DNA from: Burkholderiales bacterium | GTDB lineage: Bacteria; Pseudomonadota; Gammaproteobacteria; Burkholderiales; Casimicrobiaceae | DNA length: 64,000 bases | Direction: 5' to 3' | NCBI GenBank assembly: GCA_025354165.1 | Contig: JANXNI010000034.1 | Location: 1-64,000 of the forward strand | In this document: positions 18,920-28,331 of the stretch, piece after piece | Position numbering within the stretch: position 1 is the first letter of the stretch | Layout of the letters: every line of letters starts with the position of its first letter | Notes under the pieces: model-generated | The model's input: only the letters and a program-made list of their open reading frames with translations | Databases searched by the model: none | Told to the model about the DNA's origin: nothing | Translations under genes and position numbers: made by a program

Positions 18920-19921
18920 ATGACAGCGATCTTTACAGCCACAACGTCCACCGCATCCATTTTGAAATGGGTTTTCTGGAGCATCGCCGGAATTGATGCA
19001 GTCCTGCTGCTCGTCATAATCATCAGTACGCTGACCCATGAAGGCGGAGGGCACAACGACGGTGGACGCGAGATGGGAATATTGTTCTTTCTCATCGTGC
19101 CCGGTGTGGCGCTGACGCTCGCTCTGCTACTGTTCATTTTTACTCAACATATCGTCTGGCGCAGCCTCGCGATACTGATCGTGGCGGGGCCGGGTTTGTA
19201 CTTTCTGGCGTATCAGGCCAACAGCCTGAAAGACAGTTTTTTCTATTGGCAGAAGCAGCGCGGCAGCGGTTATTTCTCGATGCTCGGATCGCAAAGAGCA
19301 CTGCGACCGTTGGCGCAAGCCGTCGTCACGGGCGACGTCGCCTACTTGCAGAAAAATGCGGTGGGTGTCGATCTCAACGTAGCAGGAGATCGCGACGTGA
19401 CGCTCCTGAAAATTGCGGTGCGTGAAGCGAAAAAGCAGGAGTACGAGCGCAAGCAGCCGATTGACGCGCAGCTGGCCGTGATCAGGACGCTGCTTGAGCT
19501 AGGCGCAAAGCCCGGTGATGAGCTTCGTGAGGCAATGGAAATTCACGATCCTGCGGTGCTCAAAGCATTGCTGGATAAGGGAGCGGATCCGAATCAAAAG
19601 AACGTCGACGGACGTTGGTTAATGGCGTTCGATCACAACCAAACCCCGCTCCAACACTTCCGTTTGCTGACGGAACACGGCATGAATGTGGACATGATGG
19701 ACGGCGACGAGCCGTTAGACGTTGAGCTGGCGATCTATCAGCGCTGGGATCTGGTGGCTCACCTTATTGAGCGCGGCGCAGATTTCAGGAAACCGCGCAC
19801 TGATGACGGGCGCACCGTGGCAAGCGTACTCGCGCAACAGATTGTCGAGGATACGGGCGCAAATAAAGCGCTCTCGCCTGACATGCTGCGCGTGCAAGCC
19901 TTGATCGCCGAGAAGCGTTGA
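18920..19921 (+). CDS. Membrane-anchored ankyrin-repeat protein (unknown function)
   Basis: The 333-aa product has three or four hydrophobic segments in its first 100 residues (for example FWSIAGIDAVLLLVIIIS and FFLIVPGVALTLALLLFIF). A soluble C-terminal part follows, with ankyrin-like units such as AVLKALLDKGADPNQKN and LVAHLIERGADF. Ankyrin repeats mediate protein binding, so this may be a membrane scaffold. The partner is unknown. Its stop overlaps the start of the next small gene, suggesting the two work together. I cannot assign a pathway. Confidence 0.75.
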   Translation: MTAIFTATTSTASILKWVFWSIAGIDAVLLLVIIISTLTHEGGGHNDGGREMGILFFLIVPGVALTLALLLFIFTQHIVWRSLAILIVAGPGLYFLAYQANSLKDSFFYWQKQRGSGYFSMLGSQRALRPLAQAVVTGDVAYLQKNAVGVDLNVAGDRDVTLLKIAVREAKKQEYERKQPIDAQLAVIRTLLELGAKPGDELREAMEIHDPAVLKALLDKGADPNQKNVDGRWLMAFDHNQTPLQHFRLLTEHGMNVDMMDGDEPLDVELAIYQRWDLVAHLIERGADFRKPRTDDGRTVASVLAQQIVEDTGANKALSPDMLRVQALIAEKR

Positions 19922-20289
19922 TGATGCAAAGAGTCGGCAACAACGGTGTCGTCAGCCCGGACTTTCGGATCGAAAACGCCTACCCGGTGAGCCTGAAATA
20001 TTGGGAAGGCGAGCGCACGCTTGAGTTCTCCACCGAGATGACGACGCTCTCGCACGGCGTTCACGTTTTCGATTACCCGAAAGTGCGCGAGTGGTTGCCG
20101 CCGTTTGCGCATGAAACGCTGTCTGCAGCGCACAAAAGACTGGTGCTGGTGCGCGTCACAGCGGCGCTCCGCGTGCTCGGCCTGAACGCCATATGGATCG
20201 CCACGTCGCCCTCGCACGAGCGCGATGATTGGGCGGAAATTATGTTGGACGTGGAAGCGTTGCTGGGCGAGAAAGCCACAGCGCCGTGA
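19921..20289 (+). CDS. Hypothetical protein coupled to the ankyrin protein
   Basis: A 122-aa soluble protein starting at the ATG that overlaps the TGA of the ankyrin gene. The track's TTG start one codon earlier is less likely. It contains no signal peptide or membrane segment. It has an aromatic-rich N-terminal half (YPVSLKYWEGERTLEF) and an amphipathic C-terminal half. I do not recognise a family. The translational coupling is the main clue, and an immunity- or partner-type role for the membrane ankyrin protein is speculation. Confidence 0.65.
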   Translation: MMQRVGNNGVVSPDFRIENAYPVSLKYWEGERTLEFSTEMTTLSHGVHVFDYPKVREWLPPFAHETLSAAHKRLVLVRVTAALRVLGLNAIWIATSPSHERDDWAEIMLDVEALLGEKATAP

Positions 20290-20383
20290 CGGTCAGACGC
20301 AGTGGCTACGCGCGCATGAACTTCGACTCAACACGTCCTGCGATGAGTAGGAAATTACGACGATTTTCCTTGGGATATCCTCT

Positions 20384-20503
20384 TCAGCTTTTGCCTGTAA
20401 GCCTTATTATTTATGGGCTGAAACAAATTATTGCGTGTAGTCGACTTTCGTACAAATCGACACTTAGCCCCCCGTGCAGTCGTCTTTTCAGAAAAAAGCT
20501 GAT
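20384..20503. repeat. 120-bp palindromic intergenic repeat, copy D
   Basis: The copy starts TCAGCTTTTGCCTGTAAGCC and ends CTTTTCAGAAAAAAGCTGAT, with ATGGGCT and TTAGCCCC as the inner pair and TAGTCGACTTTCG at the centre. It occupies the middle of the 304-bp convergent gap between the ankyrin operon and rhlE. The rest of that gap shows nothing recognisable. Confidence 0.8.
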
Positions 20504-20593
20504 TATTCGTGAGGAGCATTCGCGATGCGCTGCCCACCTCCCGAAGGCGTCGCGAATGGCGGATGACCGTTAAAGTATCCGCCGATCAACCGA

Positions 20594-22351
20594 TTAACGG
20601 CCTCGCGCGCCACCACCACCTGTACGTGGACGCGCGCTAGGCGCTCCCGCAGGCGCTCGACCACGCGGCGGACCGGACGGTGGGCGTTGACCGCCACCTG
20701 CTCCGCCAGCACCGCCTGCGCCACCTCCGTAACCAGCGCTACCACCGCTTGATGGGCGCTTTGCCCCTGAACCACCGGGCCGACCACGCGGTGCCGGACG
20801 CCCGCCGCGCGCTGCCCATTCGGCATCACGGGCATCAGCGGTCGTAGAAACCGGGTCTGCAATCAACGCAGGGTTGAAGCCTTCAATTTTGACGCGCGCA
20901 ATCACCTGTTTGCTGAAGCGCTCGATGTCTTTCAAGAGCGGCAATTCTTCATTCGTGACCAGCGACATCGCCTGTCCGCTGGCACCCGCACGTCCGGTAC
21001 GACCGATGCGATGCACGTAGTCTTCCGGCACGTTTGGCAGCTCGTAATTCACGACCTGCGGAAGTTGATCGATGTCGATGCCGCGCGCGGCAATGTCGGT
21101 GGCGACCAGCGCTTGCAGAGTGCCGGTTTTAAATTCAGCGAGCGCCTTGGTACGCGCGCCCTGGCTCTTGTTGCCGTGAATCGCCATCGCCGATATGCCC
21201 GACTTTTCGAGCTGTTCAGCGAGACGATTAGCGCCGTGTTTGGTGCGCGTAAAAATGAGCGACTGCGTCCACTTTTGTTCGCGAATGAGGTGAACGAGGA
21301 GCTTCGCTTTGTGCGCTTTGTCCACCAACACCACGGACTGATCGACCACTTCAATCGTCGTATTGCGACGCGCCACTTCGATCATTTTCGGATTGTTCAG
21401 CAGGCGATCTGTGAGCGCCTTGATGTCGTCAGAGAACGTGGCGCTGAACAAAAGGTTTTGCCGTTTCGGCGGCAGCACGGCAAGCACTTTTTTGATGTCG
21501 TGAATGAAGCCCATGTCTAGCATGCGGTCGGCTTCGTCGAGCACCAGAATTTCGATCTGCGAAAAATTGATTGCGCCCTGGCCGTAAAGATCGAGCAGTC
21601 GACCCGGCGTCGCGACTACGATATCAACACCGTGACGCATCGCCTGAATCTGCGGATTGATACCAACACCACCGAAGATGCAGGTCGATGTCATCGGCAA
21701 AAACTTGCCGTAAATACGAACGCTTTCTTCAACCTGGGCGGCGAGTTCGCGCGTCGGCGCGAGGATCAGTGCGCGCGGGAGTTTTTTGCCGCGAGCACCG
21801 TTGTTCGGTGGCAATTGCGGTTTGGCGGAGAGCATCAAACGCTGCAACATCGGCAGCACAAAACCCGCCGTCTTTCCGGTGCCGGTTTGTGCGCCACCGA
21901 GCAGATCGCCGCCTTCGAGCACGGCGGGGATGGCCTGCTTCTGAATCGGAGTTGGCGTGCTGTAGCCGTGAGCCAGCACCGCGCGGACGAGTTCGTCACG
22001 CAGGCCGAGCGCGGCGAAGCCACCGTCGACGGTGGCGGGAGCGTGCGATGCTGCTGGTGCGTCAGAAACGGCGATTGGAGCCAGCGTCTCGGCGGTTGCC
22101 ATCGGAGCCGCTCTACGCGGCTCTACGGCACGCGGCAGCGGGTTTTGCTGAGGCTGATGGACGCGTGAAGCGGGTGGGTTCTGTGGTGCGCGGTCGTCTT
22201 GCAGCCAGTTCATCTGCTTTTTCGGAGGTGCGTTGAACAACGCAGTGGAATTACCGCCGCCTTGAGGACGACCGGCGGTATTGGCGGAATCTCTTGGAAG
22301 GGGCGAACGAGGATGCCGAGGCGCATTGCCACGATTGGAATTTTGAGTCAT
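20594..22351 (-). CDS. rhlE: DEAD-box ATP-dependent RNA helicase RhlE
   Basis: A 585-aa DEAD-box helicase with the full motif set: AQTGTGKT (I), PTRELA (Ia), DEADRMLD (II), SAT (III), and [10 protein letters not shown] (VI). A ~100-residue Gln/Pro/Ala-rich extension precedes the helicase core and a Gly/Arg-rich tail follows it (GGGAGGAGGAGGG, ending ARGR), typical of RhlE RNA-binding tails. It remodels RNA in ribosome assembly and mRNA decay. The gene is followed by a 120-bp repeat. A tRNA-Thr gene lies upstream on the same strand. Confidence 0.94.
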   Translation of the reverse strand: MTQNSNRGNAPRHPRSPLPRDSANTAGRPQGGGNSTALFNAPPKKQMNWLQDDRAPQNPPASRVHQPQQNPLPRAVEPRRAAPMATAETLAPIAVSDAPAASHAPATVDGGFAALGLRDELVRAVLAHGYSTPTPIQKQAIPAVLEGGDLLGGAQTGTGKTAGFVLPMLQRLMLSAKPQLPPNNGARGKKLPRALILAPTRELAAQVEESVRIYGKFLPMTSTCIFGGVGINPQIQAMRHGVDIVVATPGRLLDLYGQGAINFSQIEILVLDEADRMLDMGFIHDIKKVLAVLPPKRQNLLFSATFSDDIKALTDRLLNNPKMIEVARRNTTIEVVDQSVVLVDKAHKAKLLVHLIREQKWTQSLIFTRTKHGANRLAEQLEKSGISAMAIHGNKSQGARTKALAEFKTGTLQALVATDIAARGIDIDQLPQVVNYELPNVPEDYVHRIGRTGRAGASGQAMSLVTNEELPLLKDIERFSKQVIARVKIEGFNPALIADPVSTTADARDAEWAARGGRPAPRGRPGGSGAKRPSSGGSAGYGGGAGGAGGAGGGQRPPSGPPRGRAPAGAPSARPRTGGGGARGR

Positions 22352-22517
22352 AGTTTTTTATTGAAGAGGCCGTTTTTTGACGAACAGCCGGGTGTCGCGG
22401 AAGAGTCGCCGAATGATTCGGACTTAACTCGCATCGCGCACATCGAAGGCCGTGCGCTGGCCTGTGAAACTCAGCAAACTTGCTCGATACGAACCGAGAA
22501 GAAAGTGAGGAGGGAAT

Positions 22518-22592
22518 TGGTGCCGTTTGTCGGGATTGAACTGACGACCTACCGCTTACAAGGCGGTTGCTCTACCACTGAGCTAAAACGGC
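22518..22592 (-). tRNA. tRNA-Thr (anticodon TGT)
   Basis: The reverse strand folds into a full cloverleaf: acceptor GCCGTTT/AAACGGC, D arm GCTC..GAGC, anticodon arm ACCGC-CTTGTAA-GCGGT with anticodon TGT (reads ACA), T loop TTCAATC, and an encoded CCA end. One A-C mismatch appears in the T stem. It lies downstream of sspB on the same strand. Confidence 0.93.
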
Positions 22593-22603
22593 GAAACATA
22601 ATT

Positions 22604-23053
22604 CTACTTGATGACCTTGAGGTGGCTGACTTTGCTCTTGGCAATGGCAGTCACTTTTTTAGCGGGGTCAGCAGGTTTGGCGGATTCGGTTGCGTGCACA
22701 TCGCCAGATCCTGCATCCGTAGATTCCGAGCCAGCCGCATCGAGCGCGGGCTGAAAGCCCATGCCGTAGCCCGTTTCTTTTGCGAAGATTCCGATCACCG
22801 CAGAAAACGGTACAGCGACTTCTTGTGACGTGCCGTTGAAGCGTGCGTTGAACAGCGTCCACTCGTTATCCATCGTGAGTTTGTGCGTCGCCAGCGGGCC
22901 GACGTTGAGCACGATTTCACCGTTTTTTACGAACGAGGTCGGCACCCGCGTCAAAGCGTTCACGCGGACCGCGAGGTAGGGCGTGTAGCCCTGCTCGACG
23001 CACCATTCGTACAGTGCTCGAACTAAATACGGTTTGGCGGATTGCTCGCTCAT
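22604..23053 (-). CDS. sspB: ClpXP protease specificity-enhancing factor SspB
   Basis: A 149-aa adaptor that tethers ssrA-tagged proteins to ClpXP. The conserved core is recognisable (KPYLVRALYEWCVEQGYTPYLAV, IVLNVGPLATHKLTMDNEW, VPFSAVIGIFAKETGYGM). The acidic, poorly conserved linker and the short C-terminal ClpX-docking peptide (KSKVSHLKVIK) are both present. It follows sspA by 24 bp on the same strand, the standard proteobacterial pair. Confidence 0.94.
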   Translation of the reverse strand: MSEQSAKPYLVRALYEWCVEQGYTPYLAVRVNALTRVPTSFVKNGEIVLNVGPLATHKLTMDNEWTLFNARFNGTSQEVAVPFSAVIGIFAKETGYGMGFQPALDAAGSESTDAGSGDVHATESAKPADPAKKVTAIAKSKVSHLKVIK

Positions 23054-23077
23054 GGCTCGCGACGACTCAAAGCCTGT

Positions 23078-23677
23078 CTAGCGCCGCATGCCGCGTTCAG
23101 CGGGCGTCAGCGCGTCGATGAAACCCTGACGCGAGAACAAGCGCTCTGCGTACTTGAGCACGGGTGCAGCGGCCTTCGGCAGCTCGATTTCGTAATGTGA
23201 CAAGCGCCACAGCAAAGGAGCGAGCGCGACGTCGAGCATCGAATAGTCATCACCCAGCATATGCTTTTGTTTGTTGAAGACAACGGAGATTTCGGTCAGG
23301 CGGTCGCGCACGGCAGCGCGCGCTTTTTCGGCTGTCTTCGGGTTCTTGCGTTCAAGCTCTTCAACGTGCACGAAGATTTCGCGATTGAAGCGATGCAAAA
23401 ACAGGCGAGCACGGCCACGTGTTGCCGGATCAGCGGGCATCAGTTGCGGATGCGGAAAACGCTCATCGATGTATTCGTTGATGATGTTCGACTCATGCAG
23501 AATGAGGTCGCGTTCAACAAGCACGGGCACCGTGTTGTAGGGGTTCATCACCGCGAGGTCTTCGGGTTTGTTGTCGAGATCGACATCGATGATCTGGAAA
23601 TCCATGCCTTTTTCATGCAGGACGATGCGGCACTGGTGGCTGAACGGATCGGTGGTGCCGGAATACAAAGTCATCAT
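23078..23677 (-). CDS. sspA: Stringent starvation protein A (GST-fold RNA polymerase-associated factor)
   Basis: A 199-aa GST-fold protein with LYSGTTDPFSHQCRIVLHEKGMDF at the start and NPYNTVPVLVERDLILHESNIINEYIDERFPHPQLMP, the SspA version of the thioredoxin-like domain without a catalytic Ser/Cys. SspA binds RNA polymerase and tunes transcription under starvation and acid stress. It lies after petABC on the same strand, as is usual in betaproteobacteria, and precedes sspB. Confidence 0.94.
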   Translation of the reverse strand: MMTLYSGTTDPFSHQCRIVLHEKGMDFQIIDVDLDNKPEDLAVMNPYNTVPVLVERDLILHESNIINEYIDERFPHPQLMPADPATRGRARLFLHRFNREIFVHVEELERKNPKTAEKARAAVRDRLTEISVVFNKQKHMLGDDYSMLDVALAPLLWRLSHYEIELPKAAAPVLKYAERLFSRQGFIDALTPAERGMRR

Positions 23678-23784
23678 AAGGCGTAAGTTCCTTCGCTCTA
23701 GAGCGACAGCGCTGCGACGCGGCGCGTGGTTGGGTAAATCGTTGACCGGACTACAAAGATAGACCGGGTACTACAAAAAGACAT

Positions 23785-23808
23785 AAGGCAGGCTCTGTGG
23801 CCTGCCTT
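23785..23808 (-). terminator. Hairpin after petC (probable terminator, minus strand)
   Basis: AAGGCAGGC, a short loop, then GCCTGCCTT forms a perfect stem about 40 bp beyond the petC stop. Reading the minus strand, it is followed by ATGTCTTTTTG, a U-rich tract, which suits a Rho-independent terminator between petABC and sspAB. Confidence 0.55.
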
Positions 23809-23847
23809 GTTGCCGTGCCCTAAATTGGGCATGTTTCAGTGAAGTCG

Positions 23848-24711
23848 TTAGTGAACGTCTTTCCAGAATTCTTTCTTCATCCAGATCGCTGCACCGAGCA
23901 GGAACGACAGCAAAAACAGCATCATGATGCCGATCTGAATGCGCTTTGCCTTATTTGGTTCAGCGACGTAATCCATGAAATTCACGAGGTCTGCGACCGC
24001 GATGTCGTAGTCTGCCGCAGACATCTTGCCCGGTACGGCATTAACCAGCGTGCGCACGATGTAGGTGTTCTCAACCTTACCGTCTTTTTTGTCGGCATGG
24101 TGTTCGAACGACGCCATCGTCGGCGACGCTATGAATTGCGCCTGCGCTTTGGCTTCGGCTTCGTGCTCGGTCTTTATCTCATTGCCGTCGATTTTGTAAT
24201 GGGTTTCGACCAGCTTGTTAACTCCCGACAATTCCTGCAACACATGCGGCATGCCAATATTCGGCGAGACCAGATTGTTCCAGCCGGTATCGCGCTTGTC
24301 GTCCTGATAGAAGCCGCGCAGATAAGCGCCAAGCTTTTCAGTCGAGTAACTCCGCGCCATAACCGACAAATCAGGCGGTGCCGCACCAAACCATTCTTTG
24401 GCGTCCTTCGGATTGATCGCTGCCTTCATGACGTCCCCGATTTTGTCGGTGGTGAACATAAGGTTTTGTTTGATCTGATCTTCGGTCAGGTGAAGGTCGG
24501 TCAAACGGTTGTAGCGCATGTACTGCGCGCTGTGGCAGCCGAGGCAGTAGTTGACGAACAGGCGGGCGCCGCGTTGCAGGGAAGCGCTGTCGGTACGGTC
24601 AGCAGTAACGCCGACGTACCTAATTTCGGGGCCTTCATTGGCGAATGCAGCCACCGGAATAATTGCAGTGACGGATAACACCAGAATGGAAAGAAGCGTT
24701 TTCAATTTCAT
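23848..24711 (-). CDS. petC: Cytochrome c1 subunit of the bc1 complex
   Basis: A 287-aa membrane-anchored c-type cytochrome with a signal peptide (LSILVLSVTAIIPVAAFA), the heme site CLGCH (residues 56-60), and a C-terminal anchor (QIGIMMLFLLSFLLGAAIWM). It passes electrons from the Rieske protein to soluble cytochrome c. It is the last gene of petABC, 18 bp after petB. Confidence 0.96.
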   Translation of the reverse strand: MKLKTLLSILVLSVTAIIPVAAFANEGPEIRYVGVTADRTDSASLQRGARLFVNYCLGCHSAQYMRYNRLTDLHLTEDQIKQNLMFTTDKIGDVMKAAINPKDAKEWFGAAPPDLSVMARSYSTEKLGAYLRGFYQDDKRDTGWNNLVSPNIGMPHVLQELSGVNKLVETHYKIDGNEIKTEHEAEAKAQAQFIASPTMASFEHHADKKDGKVENTYIVRTLVNAVPGKMSAADYDIAVADLVNFMDYVAEPNKAKRIQIGIMMLFLLSFLLGAAIWMKKEFWKDVH

Positions 24712-24728
24712 TATTTTTTGCCCCGCGC

Positions 24729-26030
24729 CTAGTGCATCGTGACCCGAGCCGGTTCCGGCTTGGTCTTGTCGGCCTTGGTGTACCAGGGCATCAGGAAAAA
24801 GAACGCGAAATACCCGATGGTCAAAAAGCGAGCAACCCAGGTGGCGCGCTCTTTGGTGTCAACAAACGTCGCCCAGTCGCCAAGCTGGCCCCACACCGAA
24901 GTTGGTTTCACACCAAGGTATCCAAGCACGATGAAGCAAACGATGAACATCGCGAAAAAGCTCTTGTACAACGTGCCACGATAGCGGATCGATTTCACGG
25001 CACCGCGATCAAGCCACGGCAGCGCAAAGAAAATCATCGTAGCCATTCCCATGCCGATCACTCCGGGGAACTGCGAGCCGAACAGCGGCGGAATCGCACG
25101 CAGAATCGAGTAGTACGGTGTGAAATACCAGACCGGCGCGATGTGCTCAGGCGTCTTCAGCGGATCGGCCGGGATGAAGTTGTTAGCTTCAAGGAAGTAG
25201 CCGCCCATGTCGGGCAGGAAGAACACGATGATCGTGAAGATCATCAGGAACACGACCACGCCGACAATGTCCTTTACCGTGTAATACGGATGGAACGCGA
25301 TGCCGTCGAGCGGGATGCCGGTCTTCGGGTCTTTGTTCTTCTTGATCTCGATGCCGTCGGGGTTGTTCGACCCGACTTCGTGCAGCGCGAGGATGTGCGC
25401 GGCAACCAGGCCGATCAGCACCAGCGGCAATGCAATCACATGGAATGCAAAGAAGCGGTTCAGGGTCGCATCGCCAATCGAGTAATCGCCGCGAATCCAC
25501 ACCGCCAGATCAGGCCCAACGAAGGGAATTGCCGAGAAGATGTTTACGATCACCTGTGCGCCCCAGAAGCTCATCTGGCCCCACGGCAGCAAGTAGCCAA
25601 AAAACGCCTCGGCCATCAGGCAGAGATAAATCAGCATGCCAAAAATCCACAGCAGTTCGCGCGGTTTGCGATAGCTGCCGTACATCAGGCCGCGGCACAT
25701 GTGCAGATAAACCACGATGAAAAACGCCGACGCGCCGGTCGAGTGCATGTACCGAATTAGCCAACCGTAGTCGACGTCGCGCATGATGTATTCGACCGAG
25801 CCGAACGCATAGGCAGCGTCAGGCTTGTAGTTCATCGTGAGAAAAATACCGGTCACGATTTGCAGAACCAATACCAGCAGCGCGAGCGAGCCGAAGTAGT
25901 ACCAGAAGTTGAAGTTCTTCGGTGCGTAGTATTCGGTCAGATGCTCTTTGATCATCCCGGTCATCGGGAAGCGTTCATCCACCCACTTCAGAACCGGATT
26001 GGTGAACATGGAGGCGTGATTTGAGGCCAT
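24729..26030 (-). CDS. petB: Cytochrome b subunit of the bc1 complex
   Basis: A 433-aa polytopic quinol-oxidising subunit with the expected features: YFGSLALLVLVLQIVTGIFL at the first helix, the two heme-binding helices, the Qo-site PEHIAPVWYF motif and C-terminal helices. It starts four bases after the petA stop and precedes petC. Together the three form ubiquinol-cytochrome c oxidoreductase. Confidence 0.97.
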   Translation of the reverse strand: MASNHASMFTNPVLKWVDERFPMTGMIKEHLTEYYAPKNFNFWYYFGSLALLVLVLQIVTGIFLTMNYKPDAAYAFGSVEYIMRDVDYGWLIRYMHSTGASAFFIVVYLHMCRGLMYGSYRKPRELLWIFGMLIYLCLMAEAFFGYLLPWGQMSFWGAQVIVNIFSAIPFVGPDLAVWIRGDYSIGDATLNRFFAFHVIALPLVLIGLVAAHILALHEVGSNNPDGIEIKKNKDPKTGIPLDGIAFHPYYTVKDIVGVVVFLMIFTIIVFFLPDMGGYFLEANNFIPADPLKTPEHIAPVWYFTPYYSILRAIPPLFGSQFPGVIGMGMATMIFFALPWLDRGAVKSIRYRGTLYKSFFAMFIVCFIVLGYLGVKPTSVWGQLGDWATFVDTKERATWVARFLTIGYFAFFFLMPWYTKADKTKPEPARVTMH

Positions 26031-26033
26031 GGC

Positions 26034-26624
26034 TTACGCTTCCTTTCCGTCTTGACCAACACCAATCACGAGGCTCATGCCGTCCACTTTGTAAGGCGGA
26101 ATCGTGAGATTCGTTGGTGCTGGGGAGCCGGTGAAAACGCGACCGGCGAGGTCAAACTTTGAGCCGTGGCAAGGGCAGTAAAAACCGCCGGGCCAGTCAT
26201 TGCCCATTTCGCCGGGAGTGAGCTTTGCAGTCGGCGAGCAGCCTAGATGCGTACACACGCCTTCCATCACCATCAACTCGGGCGTGATGGAGCGCGTTTT
26301 GGCGTTCACATAGTCCGGTTGCTTCGATTTCTTGGAGTCCGCGTCGGTCAACTGCGAGGCTGGAATCGCTTCGAACGCCGCAACCTGCTCAGGTGTGCGT
26401 TTCATCACCCAGACGACCTTGCCGCGCCATTCGACGTTGAGCTTTTCGCCCGGTCTCAGGCCAGAAATATCGACTGTCACCGGCGCGCCGGCCGCTTTGG
26501 CGCGCTCTGAGGGTGCAAGCGAAGCGACTAGTGGTGCGACGATTGCAGCGCCGGTAAGGGCACCGGGCACCGCAGCGACGGCGATGATGGTATTTCGTCT
26601 GGATTTATTAACTGGTCCGCTCAT
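26034..26624 (-). CDS. petA: Rieske iron-sulfur subunit of the bc1 complex
   Basis: A 196-aa Rieske protein with the 2Fe-2S ligands in CTHLGC (Cys124, His126) and CPCHG (Cys150, His153), and an N-terminal membrane segment after a twin Arg ([13 protein letters not shown]), which points to Tat-dependent insertion. The ORF track opens at 26891, but the Met before SGPVNKSRR is the natural start. The 296-bp divergent region to asd contains no repeat and presumably both promoters. Confidence 0.95.
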   Translation of the reverse strand: MSGPVNKSRRNTIIAVAAVPGALTGAAIVAPLVASLAPSERAKAAGAPVTVDISGLRPGEKLNVEWRGKVVWVMKRTPEQVAAFEAIPASQLTDADSKKSKQPDYVNAKTRSITPELMVMEGVCTHLGCSPTAKLTPGEMGNDWPGGFYCPCHGSKFDLAGRVFTGSPAPTNLTIPPYKVDGMSLVIGVGQDGKEA

Positions 26625-26920
26625 TGATTGAATGTCCGCGATTCCGAAGGGTCGTTTTTGAAGCTTGGGGAGGCCCGACATACGACTTTCGAGGCAAAAA
26701 AGCCCCAAGGTCATAAAAGGTCGGGAAAACCCAGAGATTTTATCTGAATCGCTCGCGCGTTTTCCAGCGCGCCACCGACCCGGATCATTTTGAGTCCGTT
26801 GAAGGCCCTCCATCCGGTCAGTTTCAAGCGGCGAAAGGCTGAACGGGTGTGCGAAATAGGATATTCTGTCTGGCTCGCTGCGGCGCAGCAAACCTAGTTA
26901 CCCGGAATTTAGAGGAAATC

Positions 26921-28069
26921 ATGTCCCTGCCCCTTCAAGTCGGCCTCGTAGGCTGGCGCGGCATGGTCGGCTCCGTTCTCATGCAACGCATGAGCGCCGA
27001 GCGCGACTTTGACGCCATCGAAACCACTTTTTTCAGCACTTCTTCCGCAGGTATTGCCGCGCCGAAGATTGACGGCTGCACAGTGTTCAACCCGATTTTG
27101 AAAGATGGCAACGACCTTACCGCGCTTAAAGCGATGGATGTGATCATCACCTGTCAGGGCGGCGATTACACCAAGGCCGTTTACGCGCCGCTGCGCGCAG
27201 CAGGCTGGAACGGCCACTGGATTGACGCTTCGAAGATTTTGCGCATGCAGGACGATTCGATCATCATTCTCGACCCGATCAATATGCCGGTGATTCAGAC
27301 GGCACTCTCGAAAGGCGTCAAAGACTGGATCGGCGGCAACTGCACCGTGAGCTGCATGCTGATGGGCGTTGGCGCGCTGTTCAAAGCGGGCCTCGTCGAG
27401 TGGATGCAAACGTCTACCTATCAAGCAGCCTCGGGCGGCGGCGCGCCCAACATGCGCGAGCTGTTAACGCAGTACGGCTCGCTCTACGCCGAAGTCAAAG
27501 ACCTGCTCGACGACCCGGCCAGCGCGATTCTCGAAATCGACCGCAAAGTCACCGCGAAACAGCGTGGCTTCACGCCCCAAGAAACCCAGCATTTCCGTGG
27601 CGTTCCGCTGGGCGGCAATCTCATCCCGTGGATCGATTCAGATCGCGGTGACGGCGTAAGCCTTGAAGAATGGAAAGGCGGCGCGGAGACCAACAAGATC
27701 ATGGGTTGGGGCAAGCAGTTCGGCCACGCTGAAGTGCCGATTGATTCCACCTGCGTGCGCGTCGGTTCGATGCGCTGCCACTCGCAATCGCTCACCTTCA
27801 AGCTAAAAAAAGACGTACCGCTCGCCGACATCGAAGCGATGATCGCCAACGACAACGAATGGGTGAAATTCGTGCCTAACGAGCGGGAAGCCACCGAAAA
27901 AAATCTAACCGCGATGAACGTCGCCGGAACGATGGACATCCCGGTCGGCCGCGTACGAAAACTCGCCATGGGGCCGCAATATCTCGGCGCGTTCACCATT
28001 GGCGATCAACTGCTATGGGGTGCGGCGGAGCCGTTGCGGCGGATGTTGCGGATTATTCAGGCGCGGTAG
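26921..28069 (+). CDS. asd: Aspartate-semialdehyde dehydrogenase
   Basis: A 382-aa NADP-dependent enzyme of the aspartate pathway leading to lysine, threonine, methionine and diaminopimelate. It has the N-terminal GLVGWRGMVGSVLMQRM, the active-site Cys around residue 141 in GGNCTVSCML, and CVRVGSMRCHSQ. The ATG at 26921 is preceded by AGAGGA, so the earlier track start at 26849 is rejected. Unlike the leuCDB-asd arrangement common in Burkholderiales, it stands alone here, divergent from petA. Confidence 0.96.
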   Translation: MSLPLQVGLVGWRGMVGSVLMQRMSAERDFDAIETTFFSTSSAGIAAPKIDGCTVFNPILKDGNDLTALKAMDVIITCQGGDYTKAVYAPLRAAGWNGHWIDASKILRMQDDSIIILDPINMPVIQTALSKGVKDWIGGNCTVSCMLMGVGALFKAGLVEWMQTSTYQAASGGGAPNMRELLTQYGSLYAEVKDLLDDPASAILEIDRKVTAKQRGFTPQETQHFRGVPLGGNLIPWIDSDRGDGVSLEEWKGGAETNKIMGWGKQFGHAEVPIDSTCVRVGSMRCHSQSLTFKLKKDVPLADIEAMIANDNEWVKFVPNEREATEKNLTAMNVAGTMDIPVGRVRKLAMGPQYLGAFTIGDQLLWGAAEPLRRMLRIIQAR

Positions 28070-28211
28070 TCGGCTCCGCGCGAAACGCCCGCCACTCCAA
28101 CTCGTTTCGCCGTCCCGGGTCATTTGATGCTCGCCCTAAACTCATTCACGTTTGGCGGGGCTACGGTATTTTCTTGATCAATCGTTGCAAAATTCGGCAT
28201 CGCAAGTATCT

Positions 28212-28331
28212 ATCAGCTTTTTATCGAAATCGCCATTTCATAAGGGCTCAGACGTATATTCGCCATAACTCGATAAGCCGTGATAAATTGATCTAACCCT
28301 CACTTAATGGTCGTTTCAGCGAAAAGCTGAT
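28212..28331. repeat. 120-bp palindromic intergenic repeat, copy E (overlaps the uxuB 3' end)
   Basis: The most symmetrical copy: ATCAGCTTTTTATCGAAATCG pairs with CGTTTCAGCGAAAAGCTGAT, and AAGGGCT with AACCCT. Its last 16 bases form the 3' end of the minus-strand uxuB-like gene, giving that protein its terminal residues and TGA stop. It marks the left edge of the sugar-acid block. Confidence 0.85.

Noticed and set aside
22199-22828. 209-aa plus-strand ORF across the rhlE start, tRNA-Thr and sspB
   Set aside because: It runs through a tRNA gene and the ends of two well-supported genes on the other strand.
24732-25760. 342-aa plus-strand ORF antisense to petB
   Set aside because: It is a composition-driven shadow of cytochrome b, rich in Arg and His and with no recognisable domain.
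26625-26891. Extended N terminus of the Rieske protein in the ORF track
   Set aside because: The extra residues have no similarity to Rieske proteins, and the twin-arginine membrane segment follows the internal Met at 26624.
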